DNA from: CAZABC01 sp964483405
GTDB lineage: Bacteria; Chloroflexota; Limnocylindria; Limnocylindrales; CSP1-4
Length of the DNA: 64,000 nt
NCBI GenBank assembly: GCA_964483405.1
Contig: CAZABC010000003.1
Location: forward strand, 90,697-154,696
Direction: 5' to 3'
Part shown: positions 20,677 through 29,465 of the stretch, one piece after another
How positions within the stretch are numbered: position 1 is the stretch's first letter
How the letters are laid out: each line of letters begins with the position of its first letter
Program-made: the position numbers and the translations under genes
Notes under the pieces: model-generated
Told to the model about the DNA's origin: nothing
Database searches by the model: none
The model's input: only the letters and a program-made list of their open reading frames with translations

Positions 20677-21915
20677 TCAGACGCGCTCGATCGCCATCGC
20701 GACCGATCCGCCACCGCCGAGGCAGAGCGTCGCGAGCCCGTAGCGGCCGTCGCGGCGCCGGAGCTCGTGGGCGAGCGTCGCGACGATCCGGGCCCCCGAC
20801 GCCCCGATCGGATGGCCCAGGGCGATCGCGCCGCCGTTCACGTTGACCCGCGACCAGTCGAAGCCGAGCGCCCGGCCGTCGGCGAGGACCTGGGCGGCGA
20901 ACGCCTCATTGATCTCGATCAGGTCGAAGGCGTCGATCGCGAGACCCGTCCGCTCGAGCAGCCGGCGGACCCCCTCGACCGGGGCGAGGAAGAGCCACTT
21001 CGGGGTCACCTCGGCCTGGACGTAGTCGACGATCCGCGCCAGCGGCCGGAGGCCGTATCGCTCGACCGCCCGCTCGCTCGCGACGATCGTCGCGGCGGCG
21101 CCGTCGGTGATGCCCGGGGCGTTGCCGGCAGTGACCGTCCCGGTCGTCGCGTCGCCGCGATCCTCGTCCTCGGGCAGGGCGAAGACCGGCCGGAGCCGGG
21201 CGAGCGCCTCGGCGGTCGTGTCGCGGCGCGGGTTCTCATCCTCGGCGACGACCGTCTCGCGACCCTTCGCGTCGCGGATGGTCACCGGGGCGAGCTCGTC
21301 GGCGAAGCGCCCGGCGTCCATCGCCGCGATCGCCTTCTCGTGCGAGGCGAGGGCGAACGCGTCCTGGTCCGCGCGGGTCACCTGCTCGCGGATCGCGACG
21401 CGCTCGGCATGGGTCCCCATGTGGCAGCCCTCGAAGGCGCACCACAGGCCGTCGGCCACGGTCGAGTCGACGAGTTCGGCGTTGCCGAGCCGGTAGCCGA
21501 AGCGCGCCCCGCGGAGCAGGTACGGCGCGCCGTTCATCGACTCCATCCCGCCGGCGACCGCGACCTCAGCGTCGCCGGCCCGGATCTCCGCGGCGGCGAG
21601 CATGATCGCCTTCAGGCCCGAGCCGCAGACCCGGTTGATCGTCGTGGCGCTCGTCGTGTCGGCGAGCCCGCCGGCCAGCGCGGCCTGGCGGGCCGGGGCC
21701 TGGCCGGCGCCGGCCTGGAGCACCTGGCCCATCAGGACCTCGTCGACCGGCGTCCCCTCGGGCAGTCCCGAGCGCTCGACGGCCGCCCGGATGGCGACGC
21801 CCCCGAGCGTGGTCGCCGGCACGCCGGCGAGCGCCCCGCCGAACCTGCCGATCGGCGTCCTGGCGGCGGAGACGAGGTAGACGCGGCCGTTCGGACCCGG
21901 CGTCGATTCGGTCAT
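20677..21915 (-). CDS. Acetyl-CoA acetyltransferase / 3-ketoacyl-CoA thiolase
   Basis: 412 residues. The nucleophilic cysteine is about residue 97 in NRVCGSGLKA, the catalytic histidine in NVNGGAIALGHPIGASGARI, and the second cysteine in LCLGGGGSVAMAIE, where the usual GGGQG reads GGGGS. GGMESMNGAPYLL and the loop regions fit the degradative or biosynthetic thiolase family. It splits 3-ketoacyl-CoA or condenses two acetyl-CoA. It follows an acyl-CoA dehydrogenase gene with 13 bp between them, so both probably belong to one beta-oxidation operon. Chain-length preference is not visible. Confidence 0.95.
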   Translation of the reverse strand: MTESTPGPNGRVYLVSAARTPIGRFGGALAGVPATTLGGVAIRAAVERSGLPEGTPVDEVLMGQVLQAGAGQAPARQAALAGGLADTTSATTINRVCGSGLKAIMLAAAEIRAGDAEVAVAGGMESMNGAPYLLRGARFGYRLGNAELVDSTVADGLWCAFEGCHMGTHAERVAIREQVTRADQDAFALASHEKAIAAMDAGRFADELAPVTIRDAKGRETVVAEDENPRRDTTAEALARLRPVFALPEDEDRGDATTGTVTAGNAPGITDGAAATIVASERAVERYGLRPLARIVDYVQAEVTPKWLFLAPVEGVRRLLERTGLAIDAFDLIEINEAFAAQVLADGRALGFDWSRVNVNGGAIALGHPIGASGARIVATLAHELRRRDGRYGLATLCLGGGGSVAMAIERV

Positions 21916-21928
21916 CGGTCGCTCCTCC

Positions 21929-23137
21929 TCAGCCGGGCCGCGTCCGCCGGAGCAGCGCCGCCGCGACGATCTCGCGATGGACCTGGTTCGTGCCCTCGTA
22001 GATCTGGGCCCCCTTCGCGTCGCGCATCAGGCGCTCGATCCCGGTCTCGCGCGAGTAGCCCGAGCCGCCGAACAGCTGGACGGCGTCGGTCGTCACCCGC
22101 ATCGCCGTGTCGGAGGCCGTCCACTTCGCGAGCGACGACGTCTCGGCGAGCGGCTCGTCGCGGTCCTTGGCGGCCGCGGCCTCACGGGTCAGGGCCCGGG
22201 CGGCCGCGACGTCGCGGGCCATCTCGGCGAGCATGAACCGGAGGCCCTGGAGCTCCGCGATGGGGGCGCCGAACGCCTTCCGCTGCTGGACGTACGCCGC
22301 CGCCTGCTCGAGCGCCGATCGAGCGAGCCCGACGCACGCGGCGGCGATCGAGATCCGCCCCTCGCCGAGGGCCGAGAGGGCGATCCGATAGCCCTCCCCC
22401 TCCCCGCCGAGGCGGTTCGCCGCCGGCACCTCGGCCCCGTCGAAGACGAGCTCGGTCGCGGGACAGGCACGGATCCCCATCTTCCGCTCGTGCGCCCCGA
22501 ACCCGAACCCGGACGTGCCGCGCTCGACGAGGAAGGCGGTGATGCCCTTCGCGCCGCGGGCGGGGTCGAGCGTCGCGAAGACGAGGTAGCGCTCGGCCTC
22601 GGGCGCGTTCGAGATCCAGATCTTCGTGCCGCTGAGGCGGTACGCCACGACGGCCTCGGCCGGAGCGTCGGCCGGGAGCTCGGCCCCGCCGGCCCCGATC
22701 CGGACCGCCCGGGTCGAGATCGCCGCGGCGTCGGAGCCCGCGTGCGGCTCGGTCAGGGCGAACGCGCCGAGCACCTCGCCGGCCTGCATCGCCGGGAGCC
22801 AGCGGGCGCGCTGCTCCTCGGTGCCCCAGGTCACGACCGGGAACTGGGACAGGACGTGGACCGAGAGGGTGACCGCCGCCGCCATGTCGGCGGCCGCGAT
22901 CTCCTCCATGACGAGCGTCCAGCCGACGTAGCTGACGCCGGCGCCGCCGACCGCCTCGGGGAACGGCGCCCCGGTCAGCCCGAGCTCCGCCATCCGCTCG
23001 AAGATCGACCGATCGAACCGTTCGGCCTCGTCGCGCTCGGCGGCCCCCGGGGCCACGACCTCCCGGGCGAACTCACGGGCAGTCTGCTGGAGCAGCCGCT
23101 CCTCCTCGGTCAGCGAGCGGTCGACGTACGAGGTCAT
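21929..23137 (-). CDS. Acyl-CoA dehydrogenase
   Basis: 402 residues. FAD-dependent oxidation of acyl-CoA to enoyl-CoA. The family signatures are present: AFALTEPHAGSDAAAIST with YRLSGTKIWISNA, and the C-terminal LFGGSGYSRETGIERLMRDAKGAQIYEGTNQVHREIVA; the glutamate in IYEGT is the expected catalytic base. TATCCT lies 6 nt before the ATG, so the transcript is probably leaderless. It is first in a two-gene operon with thiolase and divergent from a cupin-cyclase gene. Confidence 0.95.
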   Translation of the reverse strand: MTSYVDRSLTEEERLLQQTAREFAREVVAPGAAERDEAERFDRSIFERMAELGLTGAPFPEAVGGAGVSYVGWTLVMEEIAAADMAAAVTLSVHVLSQFPVVTWGTEEQRARWLPAMQAGEVLGAFALTEPHAGSDAAAISTRAVRIGAGGAELPADAPAEAVVAYRLSGTKIWISNAPEAERYLVFATLDPARGAKGITAFLVERGTSGFGFGAHERKMGIRACPATELVFDGAEVPAANRLGGEGEGYRIALSALGEGRISIAAACVGLARSALEQAAAYVQQRKAFGAPIAELQGLRFMLAEMARDVAAARALTREAAAAKDRDEPLAETSSLAKWTASDTAMRVTTDAVQLFGGSGYSRETGIERLMRDAKGAQIYEGTNQVHREIVAAALLRRTRPG

Positions 23138-23178
23138 GTGCGGAGGATACGTTGCGGCCGGGGACCGGGGGTGGGAGG

Positions 23179-24075
23179 ATGCACGCCCAGCGTCCGCCCG
23201 TGGAGGGTCTCGTGGCCCGTCTCCAGCGCCGCCCCTTCGACGACCCCGTCGAGATCCGGCGGTTCCCGAATGGCCACGTCGACGTCGTCGAGCTCGACGA
23301 CGTGGTCGTCGGTCGGTTCGTCCTCGAGCCGGGCTGGCGGTGGTCGACCGACGTCGGCCCGGTGGCCGGCACCGCCACATGCCAATACCACCACGTCGGT
23401 GTCGTCGTCTCGGGCGAGATGGTGACCCGGATGGAGGACGGGACCGAGATCCGCGTCGGGCCGAACGATGCATTCGAGATCCCGCCCGGCCACGACGCCT
23501 GGGTCGTCGGCGACGAGCCGTGGGTCGCCATCGACTTCGCGGGTTCGCGAACGTTCGCGCGGCGACCCGGAGAGCGCGACGAGCGGATCCTCGCCTCGAT
23601 CGTGTTCACCGACATCGTCGCCTCCACGGAGCTGGCGGCCAGGATCGGCGACCGCGCCTGGCGCGACCTCGTCGCCGAGCACAACGCGGTCGCCGCCAGG
23701 GAGATCGACCGGTTCCGCGGCCGGGCCATCAAGACGACCGGCGACGGGATCCTGGCCCTGTTCGACGGCGCCGAGCGCGCCGTCCGCTGCGCCGCCGCCA
23801 TCGGCGACGCGGTGCGCTCGCTCGACCTCGCGATCCGTGCCGGCGTGCACACCGGCGAGGTGGAGTTCGCCGGCGGCGATGTCCGTGGCGTCGCGGTCCA
23901 CGTCGCGGCGCGCATCCTCGCCCTCGCCGGCCCCGGCGAAGTCCTCGTGTCGGGGACGACCTACGAGCTGGTCGCGGACTCGGGGCTCGTCTTCGAGGAC
24001 GCCGGCAGCCACGAGCTGAAGGGGATCACCGGGAAGCGCTCCGTCTTCCGGCTCGGCGACCCGCCCGGCTCCTGA
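23179..24075 (+). CDS. Cupin - class III nucleotidyl cyclase fusion protein
   Basis: 298 residues. Residues about 20-125 form a cupin-like beta barrel (FVLEPGWRWSTDVGPVAGTATCQYHHVGVVVSGEMVTRMEDG, then IPPGHDAWVVGDEP). Residues about 135-290 are a class III adenylate/guanylate cyclase domain: first metal Asp in FTDIVASTELA, second in KTTGDGILALF. The transition-state segment reads VAVHVAARIL, with His where most enzymes have Asn. This looks like a soluble sensor in which the cupin perceives a small ligand and controls cyclic nucleotide synthesis. A TACGTT hexamer at 23148-23153 predicts a start near 23160; a TTG at 23152 was rejected. Confidence 0.85.
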   Translation: MHAQRPPVEGLVARLQRRPFDDPVEIRRFPNGHVDVVELDDVVVGRFVLEPGWRWSTDVGPVAGTATCQYHHVGVVVSGEMVTRMEDGTEIRVGPNDAFEIPPGHDAWVVGDEPWVAIDFAGSRTFARRPGERDERILASIVFTDIVASTELAARIGDRAWRDLVAEHNAVAAREIDRFRGRAIKTTGDGILALFDGAERAVRCAAAIGDAVRSLDLAIRAGVHTGEVEFAGGDVRGVAVHVAARILALAGPGEVLVSGTTYELVADSGLVFEDAGSHELKGITGKRSVFRLGDPPGS

Positions 24076-24127
24076 CGGGAGCGCCGCCCGACCGCGGCCG
24101 GGCGCCCGGGGGCGGCCGCCCCTGCCG

Positions 24128-25000
24128 TCAGCCCCGCGGGTACGAGTGGAACCCCCGCCCGGTCTTCTGGCCGAGGTGGCCGGCGGCCACGAGGTCCTCG
24201 AGGGCCTTCGGTGGCCGGAACTGCTCCTGGCCGAAGCCCTCGTGGAGCACCCGCATGATCCCGAGGCAGACGTCGAGGCCGATGAAGTCGGCGAGTTCGA
24301 GCGGGCCCATCGGGTGGGCGAGCCCGACCTTGGCGCCGGTGTCGATGTCGGCGGCCGACCCGGTGCCCTCCTCGTACGCCCGCATCGCCTCGGCCAGGAA
24401 CGGCATGAGGATCCGGTTGACGATGAAGCCGGGCCGGTCGGCCGAGACGATGACCTGCTTGCCGAGGTCGGCCGCGAGGGCCCGGACGGCGTCGGCGACC
24501 TCGTCGCCCGTGGCACTGCCGCGGATGAGCTCGACGAGCGGCATGACCGGGACCGGGCTGAAGAAGTGCATCCCGAGGAAGCGGGACCGGCGCGGGGCGG
24601 CGACCGCGTCGGCGAGCGTATCGATCGAGATCGAGGAGGTGTTCGTCGCGAAGATCGCGTGGCCCGGGGCCCGGGCGTCGAGCTCCCTCCACAACGCGGT
24701 CTTGACGGCGGCGTCCTCGTAGACGGCCTCGACCACGAGGTCGGCGTCGGCGACCGCGGCGATGTCGTCGGTCGTCGAGATCCGCTCGAGGATCGCCTCG
24801 GCGGCGCCCTCGTCGAGCCTGCCCTTCGCGACCGCCCGGGCCAGGTTGCCGGCGATCCGGTCGCGGCCGGCGGTCGCCCGGGCGTGGTCGGGCTCGTAGA
24901 CGACGACGCGGCGACCGGAGGCCGCGAGGACCTGGGCGATACCGTGGCCCATCAGCCCCGCGCCGGCCACGAAGGCGCGCCCGATCGTCGTCTCGCTCAT
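24128..25000 (-). CDS. hbd: 3-hydroxyacyl-CoA (3-hydroxybutyryl-CoA) dehydrogenase
   Basis: 290 residues. The Rossmann motif GAGLMGHGIAQ opens the NAD-binding domain; ATNTSSISIDTLA, GMHFFSPVPVMPLVELIRG and RPGFIVNRILMPFLAEA with the C-terminal GPLELADFIGLDVCLGIM are diagnostic for short-chain 3-hydroxyacyl-CoA dehydrogenases; the catalytic His is in MHFFSP. It oxidises 3-hydroxybutyryl-CoA or the longer homologues. The ATG overlaps the meaB stop as ATGA, so it is the last gene of the mutase small subunit-meaB-hbd operon. Confidence 0.95.
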   Translation of the reverse strand: MSETTIGRAFVAGAGLMGHGIAQVLAASGRRVVVYEPDHARATAGRDRIAGNLARAVAKGRLDEGAAEAILERISTTDDIAAVADADLVVEAVYEDAAVKTALWRELDARAPGHAIFATNTSSISIDTLADAVAAPRRSRFLGMHFFSPVPVMPLVELIRGSATGDEVADAVRALAADLGKQVIVSADRPGFIVNRILMPFLAEAMRAYEEGTGSAADIDTGAKVGLAHPMGPLELADFIGLDVCLGIMRVLHEGFGQEQFRPPKALEDLVAAGHLGQKTGRGFHSYPRG

Positions 25001-26019
25001 CGCCCATCCTCCTGTGGTGCCGCCTCGCCGTCCGTGCCCGTGCCGCCTGCCAGTCGCTCGAGCAGGCGGTCCGCCGCCGCGTAGGGATCGAGCTCGTGGG
25101 TCGCGACGGCGGCGAGCGTCGCCTCGGTCGCCGGCCAGCGGCCCGGCGCCCGCAGCCGGTCGCGGAGCCGCTCGACGACGATCGCCCAGACGAGCTGCTC
25201 GGCCCGGGTCAGCCGGGCGGGGCCGCCGGCGGCCCGGTTCGCCGCCCGGTGCCGGTCGAGCGCCGCCAGGAGCTCCGGCACGCCGTCACCGGTCGCGGCG
25301 GTCGTGATGAGGACGTCGGGGCGCTTCGGTCGCGGGCGACCGTCGCCGGGGTCGGGCGCGGCGGTCGCCGAGAGCATCGCCCGGAGCTGGCTGGCCGTCC
25401 GCGCGGCGCCGGGGCGGTCGCCCTTGTTGACGACGACGAGGTCGGCGACCTCGAGCAGGCCGGCCTTGATCGCCTGGACCTCGTCGCCCATCTCGGGCGC
25501 CTCGAGGACGACGGTCGTGTCGGCCGCCGCCGCGACCTCGACCTCGCTCTGGCCGGTGCCGACCGTCTCGAGCAGGACGAGGTCGAAGCCGGCGGCGTCC
25601 ATCACCGCGGCCGCCGCACCCGACGTCGCCGCGAGCCCGCCGGCGTGGCCGCGCGCCGCCATCGACCGGATGAACACGTCGCGGTCGCCGGCGTACGACT
25701 GCATCCGGACCCGGTCGCCGAGGAGCGCGCCGCCGGTGATCGGCGAGGACGGGTCGACGGCGATGACCGCGACGCTCCGGCCGGCCGCCCGGACCTCGCC
25801 GATGAGCGCGGCGACCAGGGTCGACTTGCCTGCACCCGGCGGCCCGGTGATCCCGACGAGGTGGGCCCGGCCGGCGAGCGGGTAGAGGCGGCGAAGAGCG
25901 TGCTCGGCGACGGGCGTCCGGTTCTCGATCGCCGTCAGGAGCCGGGCCAGCGCCCGGCGATCGCCCTCGAGCGCGGCATCGGCCAGCTCGGCGGCGCGGG
26001 CCGCCGCTTCGACGGCCAC
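24997..26019 (-). CDS. meaB: Methylmalonyl-CoA mutase-associated GTPase MeaB
   Basis: 340 residues, G3E family. Walker A is GITGPPGAGKST; VIAVDPSSPITGGALLGDRVRM, MAARGHAGGLA and ETVGTGQSEVEVAAAADTT are the MeaB/ArgK switch signatures; VVNKGDRPGA is the guanine-specificity box. MeaB loads and protects the cobalamin mutase using GTP. The GTG at 26019 lies 5 bp after the stop of the B12-binding subunit gene; the longer open frame upstream has no homology. Its stop overlaps hbd by 4 bp. Confidence 0.94.
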   Translation of the reverse strand: MAVEAAARAAELADAALEGDRRALARLLTAIENRTPVAEHALRRLYPLAGRAHLVGITGPPGAGKSTLVAALIGEVRAAGRSVAVIAVDPSSPITGGALLGDRVRMQSYAGDRDVFIRSMAARGHAGGLAATSGAAAAVMDAAGFDLVLLETVGTGQSEVEVAAAADTTVVLEAPEMGDEVQAIKAGLLEVADLVVVNKGDRPGAARTASQLRAMLSATAAPDPGDGRPRPKRPDVLITTAATGDGVPELLAALDRHRAANRAAGGPARLTRAEQLVWAIVVERLRDRLRAPGRWPATEATLAAVATHELDPYAAADRLLERLAGGTGTDGEAAPQEDGR

Positions 26020-26024
26020 CCCCG

Positions 26025-26429
26025 TCAGTCGCGCGCCGGGGCGTTCGCCCGGAGGAAGTCGGCGACCTGCCGGATCGTCGTGCCGGGACCGAAGACGGCG
26101 GCGATGCCCGCGTCCCGGAGGGCCGCGACGTCGTCGTCGGGGATGATCCCGCCGGCGGTCACGAGGACGTCGTCGAGCCCGGCCTCGCGGAGCAGCGCGA
26201 CGATCCGCGGCAGGAGCGTCATGTGGGCGCCCGACAGGATCGACAGGCCGACGACGTCGACGTCCTCCTGGAGGGCGGCCGTGACGATCATCTCCGGCGT
26301 CTGGCGGAGCCCGGTGTAGACGACCTCGAAGCCCTCGTCGCGCAGGCCGCGGGCGAGGACCTTCGCCCCCCGGTCGTGGCCATCGAGACCCGGCTTGGCG
26401 ATGAGGACCTTGATCGGGCGGTCGGTCAT
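26025..26429 (-). CDS. mcmA2: Methylmalonyl-CoA mutase, B12-binding small subunit
   Basis: 134 residues, only the cobalamin domain of the mutase. The base-off His-on motif DGHDRG ([30 protein letters not shown]) contains the lower-ligand histidine; [14 protein letters not shown] and [10 protein letters not shown] complete the fold. It must pair with the 565-residue catalytic subunit encoded at 40197-41894, as in archaea and some Chloroflexota. TACAAT lies 6 nt before the ATG, a close match to a bacterial -10, so the transcript is leaderless. It is followed by meaB and hbd. Confidence 0.94.
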   Translation of the reverse strand: MTDRPIKVLIAKPGLDGHDRGAKVLARGLRDEGFEVVYTGLRQTPEMIVTAALQEDVDVVGLSILSGAHMTLLPRIVALLREAGLDDVLVTAGGIIPDDDVAALRDAGIAAVFGPGTTIRQVADFLRANAPARD

Positions 26430-26531
26430 GGCGCGATTGTAGGCCCCCGGCCGGGCGCCGGGACCGCCAAGTCGGCCGATCCGGGGCACCGTCCGCTCGC
26501 CCGCGGACGCGGGAACGCCCGGGGAGTGGTT

Positions 26532-26548
26532 GGCACCCAGACGGTGCC
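26532..26548. other. Hairpin in the mcmA2-folE intergenic region
   Basis: GGCACC and GGTGCC pair around CAGAC (6-bp stem, 5-nt loop). It lies about 65 bp beyond the folE stop codon, a possible terminator site, but lacks a T-run in either direction. The rest of 26430-26612 shows only GC-rich sequence. Confidence 0.3.
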
Positions 26549-26612
26549 GTTGCCGCTGACGGCGACATCACCGTGGTGGGTCGCGGCGCCGGGCGCCAGC
26601 GGGCGCCCGCGC

Positions 26613-27317
26613 TCAGGCTCCGGGCGGGCGGCGCTCGAGGTGAGCGAAGAACTCGGCCCGGGTCTTGTCGTTGCGCCGGAAGAGGCCGAGGACGGCCGAC
26701 GTCGTCATGACGGTGCCCGGCTTGCGGACGCCGCGCATGACCGCGCAGAGGTGGGTCGCCTCGACGACGACGCCGACGCCCTTCGGGGCAAGGCGCTCCA
26801 TGAGGAAGTCGGCGACCTGCTGGGTCATCCGCTCCTGGACCTGGAGCCGCCGCGCGAAGGTCTCGACGATCCGGGGGATCTTCGACAGCCCGAGGACCCG
26901 GCCGTCGGGCACGTAGGCGACGGCGGCGTCGCCGAAGAACGGCAGGAGGTGGTGCTCGCACAGCGAGTAGAACGGGATGTCCTTGACGACGACCATCTCC
27001 GAGTAGTCGACCTCGAAGATCGCGCCGTTGACGAGCCGCTCCGGATCGACGTGGTAGCCGGCCGTCAGCTCGGCGTACATCCGGTGGACCCGCTCGGGTG
27101 TCGCCCGGAGCCCCTCGCGCTCGGGGTCCTCGCCCATCTCGAGGAGGATCTCGCGGACGGCAGCCTCGACGCGCCCGTTCCCGGACGCTCCGGCGCCCCG
27201 GCCGATCGCGCCCTCGATGAGCGCCTCGGGCGGGATCGGGACCTCGCCGATCTCGGTCTCGATCTCCTCGACGAGGTGGCGGACGTTCGGCGGCAGCTCG
27301 CGCATCGTGCCGGCCAT
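26613..27317 (-). CDS. folE: GTP cyclohydrolase I
   Basis: 234 residues. It converts GTP to dihydroneopterin triphosphate, the first step of folate (and related pterin/queuosine) synthesis. The zinc ligands are in [14 protein letters not shown] and [42 protein letters not shown] is the family signature. The N-terminal 45 residues are longer than in E. coli and variable. It starts 17 bp after the amidohydrolase gene on the same strand and probably shares its transcript. No other folate gene is nearby. Confidence 0.96.
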   Translation of the reverse strand: MAGTMRELPPNVRHLVEEIETEIGEVPIPPEALIEGAIGRGAGASGNGRVEAAVREILLEMGEDPEREGLRATPERVHRMYAELTAGYHVDPERLVNGAIFEVDYSEMVVVKDIPFYSLCEHHLLPFFGDAAVAYVPDGRVLGLSKIPRIVETFARRLQVQERMTQQVADFLMERLAPKGVGVVVEATHLCAVMRGVRKPGTVMTTSAVLGLFRRNDKTRAEFFAHLERRPPGA

Positions 27318-27333
27318 GGTACGCCGCGCCCGC

Positions 27334-28446
27334 TCAGCCGCGGGAGCCGCCGGCCGAGAATCCGGCGGCGGGCAGCGGCTCGGACGGACGGCCCTCGACG
27401 CCCCGGAGCCAGGCCCGGGCGTTCTCGCCGAGCGACGGGCGATGGTAGCCGCCCTCCTGGAGGACGACGTGGCGTCGTCCGAGCGACGCGACCCGCCGCC
27501 CGCACTCGTGGTAGACGGCGGTGGTCAGGGCGAAGTCGCCGATCGGGTCGTGGCCGTACGTGTCGAAGCCGAGCGAGACGACGACGATCGAGCCCGACCG
27601 GCCGGCGATCGCCTCGAGCGCCCGGTCGAGCGCGACGAGGTACTCGGCGTCGGTCGTCCCCGCCGCGAGCGGCAGGTTGAGGTTCGCGCCGGCGCCATCG
27701 CCCTCGCCGGTCTCGTCGGCCGCACCGAGGAAGAACGGGTACTGGCGGGCCGGGTCGGCGTGGATCGAGGCGTAGAAGACGTCGCCGCGGCGCCAGAAGA
27801 TCTGCTGCGTCCCGTTGCCGTGGTGGTAGTCGACGTCGAGGATCGCGACCGGCTCGCCCGTCGCCCGGGTGAGGGCCTCGGCGGCGATCGCGGCGTTGTT
27901 GAAGAAGCAGTAGCCGCCGTACATCGACCGCGCGGCGTGATGGCCGGGCGGCCGGCAGAGCCCATACGCGGCGGCTTCCCCGCCGAGGACGAGATCGACG
28001 GCGGTCAGCGCCACGTCGACGGCCGCCCGGGCGGCGCCGTACGTCCCGGCGACGATCGGCGCGGCCGAGTCGAGACCCCACCAGCCGGCCCGCCCCCCGA
28101 CCGCGGTCGGCTCGCGGAGCCGCTCGATCGCCGCCTCGCTCATCCCCTCGAACATCGCCCGGTTCGGGTAGGTGTCGGCCGCGAGGAAGCTCCGGGCGAC
28201 CGCCTGTGCGCGGACGGCCGGCCAGGCCTCCTCCAGGAACCGCAGGAGCCCGGGGTCGTGGACGGCGAGGATCGGGTCCGCGCCGTGCTCGGTCGGCCCG
28301 ACCAGCTCGAAGCCGCCGTCGGCCTCGAGGGCGCCGCGGATCCGCTCGGCTCGTTCCGCGACCTCGTTCGCCGGCACCGGCACGCCGAGGAAGGTCTCGA
28401 CCGTGATGTCGTGGGCGAGGTGGGCCGGGCTGTACACGACCTTCAT
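27334..28446 (-). CDS. Histone deacetylase-like / acetylpolyamine amidohydrolase
   Basis: 370 residues with the arginase-deacetylase fold. Active-site motifs are intact: RPPGHHA (paired histidines), [14 protein letters not shown] (zinc Asp and His), and [15 protein letters not shown] with the second zinc Asp. Bacterial members remove acetyl groups from polyamines or other acetylated small molecules. The ATG overlaps the preceding hydrolase gene by 4 bp; folE follows. Which acetylated compound is used is not visible, but aminotransferases at 57.9-60.6 kb fit a polyamine or amino-acid diet. Confidence 0.92.
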   Translation of the reverse strand: MKVVYSPAHLAHDITVETFLGVPVPANEVAERAERIRGALEADGGFELVGPTEHGADPILAVHDPGLLRFLEEAWPAVRAQAVARSFLAADTYPNRAMFEGMSEAAIERLREPTAVGGRAGWWGLDSAAPIVAGTYGAARAAVDVALTAVDLVLGGEAAAYGLCRPPGHHAARSMYGGYCFFNNAAIAAEALTRATGEPVAILDVDYHHGNGTQQIFWRRGDVFYASIHADPARQYPFFLGAADETGEGDGAGANLNLPLAAGTTDAEYLVALDRALEAIAGRSGSIVVVSLGFDTYGHDPIGDFALTTAVYHECGRRVASLGRRHVVLQEGGYHRPSLGENARAWLRGVEGRPSEPLPAAGFSAGGSRG

Positions 28447-29444
28447 CGGGGCGACTCCTCCAGATGGGCGGCGAGGATGGCGGCGGTCGTCTCGGCCGGA
28501 CGGTAGCGCATCAGGTTGTGCCCCACGCCCGGGAACCGGATGACCCGCGGCCCCGGACGGCCCGCCCTCGTCAGCCCGACGATCGTGGCCGCGAGGGTCC
28601 GACCGTGCGTCCCGGTCTCGTCGTCGGCGGCCGCGAGGATCGCCACCGGCGCGGTCACCTCCGCGAGCGTCGTGACGGGTTCGTAGGCGTCCATCGCCCC
28701 GACGCAGGCTGCCCGGACGTGATCGTGGATGGACGGGACGACCCGCCCGACCGGCAGCTCGACGACCGTCGCCCGCGCCGCCCGCTCCTGGTCGGCGTCC
28801 CAGGTCGACGGGTCGAACGCCTCCCGGTCGGCGAGGAACGCGGCGAGCGAGCGCATGACCTCGGGCGGCTCCTCGATCGCCGGGAGGAGCTCCTCGGGGT
28901 CGAGCCCGACGGCCTCGGTCGGCCGTTCCCAGCCGCCATCGACGAGGACGAGCCCCGCGCAGCGAGCGCCGAGCGACGAGGCCGCCCAGGCCGCGACGAT
29001 CGCCCCGAACCCGTGACCCGCGAGGACGACGCGGCCATCCGCGCCGGCGGACGCCGGGCCGGACCCGCCGAGCGCGCCACTCCCCTCCGCGGCCGCGACG
29101 ACGTCCTCGGCGAGCGTCGCCTCGTCGTACCCGTCGTGGGCCGCGTCCGAGAGCCCGTGGCCCCGGAGGTCGACCGCGACCACCCGTCGGACCTGCCGCA
29201 GCCGGCGGGCGACCGGCGCCCACGACCAGGCCGTCGAGCCGAGCCCATGGAGGAGCACGATCGCAGGGCCGGCGCCCGCCCGCGCGTCGCCGGGCCCGCC
29301 CCAATCGAGGAAGTGGATCCGGTCTCGCTCGCCGACGAGGACGACGTAGCCCTCGGGCTCGGCATCGCGATCCGGCGCCGGCGCGGCGGGTGGCGCGACG
29401 GTCCCGGCCCCGGCGGGCGGCTCGGCGGTCCTCGGCGGTTCCAT
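28443..29444 (-). CDS. Alpha/beta-hydrolase fold protein lacking the nucleophile serine
   Basis: 333 residues. The oxyanion segment VLLHGLGSTAWSW, the strand-turn AVDLRGHGLSD and the C-terminal histidine in FPGVGHNLMRYRP fit the family. The nucleophile elbow, normally GxSxG, reads GHGFG (codons GGT CAC GGG TTC GGG): glycine replaces serine, so ordinary esterase chemistry is unlikely. The N-terminus is a 30-residue Pro/Ala tail. TATCCT lies 7 nt before the ATG; the element is shared with the divergent metallopeptidase. It is coupled to the amidohydrolase gene by a 4-bp overlap. A binding or non-hydrolytic role is possible. Confidence 0.85.
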   Translation of the reverse strand: MEPPRTAEPPAGAGTVAPPAAPAPDRDAEPEGYVVLVGERDRIHFLDWGGPGDARAGAGPAIVLLHGLGSTAWSWAPVARRLRQVRRVVAVDLRGHGLSDAAHDGYDEATLAEDVVAAAEGSGALGGSGPASAGADGRVVLAGHGFGAIVAAWAASSLGARCAGLVLVDGGWERPTEAVGLDPEELLPAIEEPPEVMRSLAAFLADREAFDPSTWDADQERAARATVVELPVGRVVPSIHDHVRAACVGAMDAYEPVTTLAEVTAPVAILAAADDETGTHGRTLAATIVGLTRAGRPGPRVIRFPGVGHNLMRYRPAETTAAILAAHLEESPR

Positions 29445-29450
29445 CGTCGG

Positions 29451-29457
29451 TAGGATA
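29451..29457. promoter_or_regulatory. Shared divergent -10 element
   Basis: TAGGATA is read as TAGGAT for the plus-strand metallopeptidase (9 nt before its ATG) and as TATCCT for the minus-strand hydrolase (7 nt before its ATG). The two start codons are only 21 bp apart. RNA polymerase bound in one direction would exclude the other. Confidence 0.5.
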
Positions 29458-29465
29458 CGGAGCCG

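Noticed and set aside
23152..23178. TTG at 23152 as start of the cupin-cyclase
   Set aside because: A probable -10 element (TACGTT 23148-23153) covers this codon; ATG 23179 suits the domain start.
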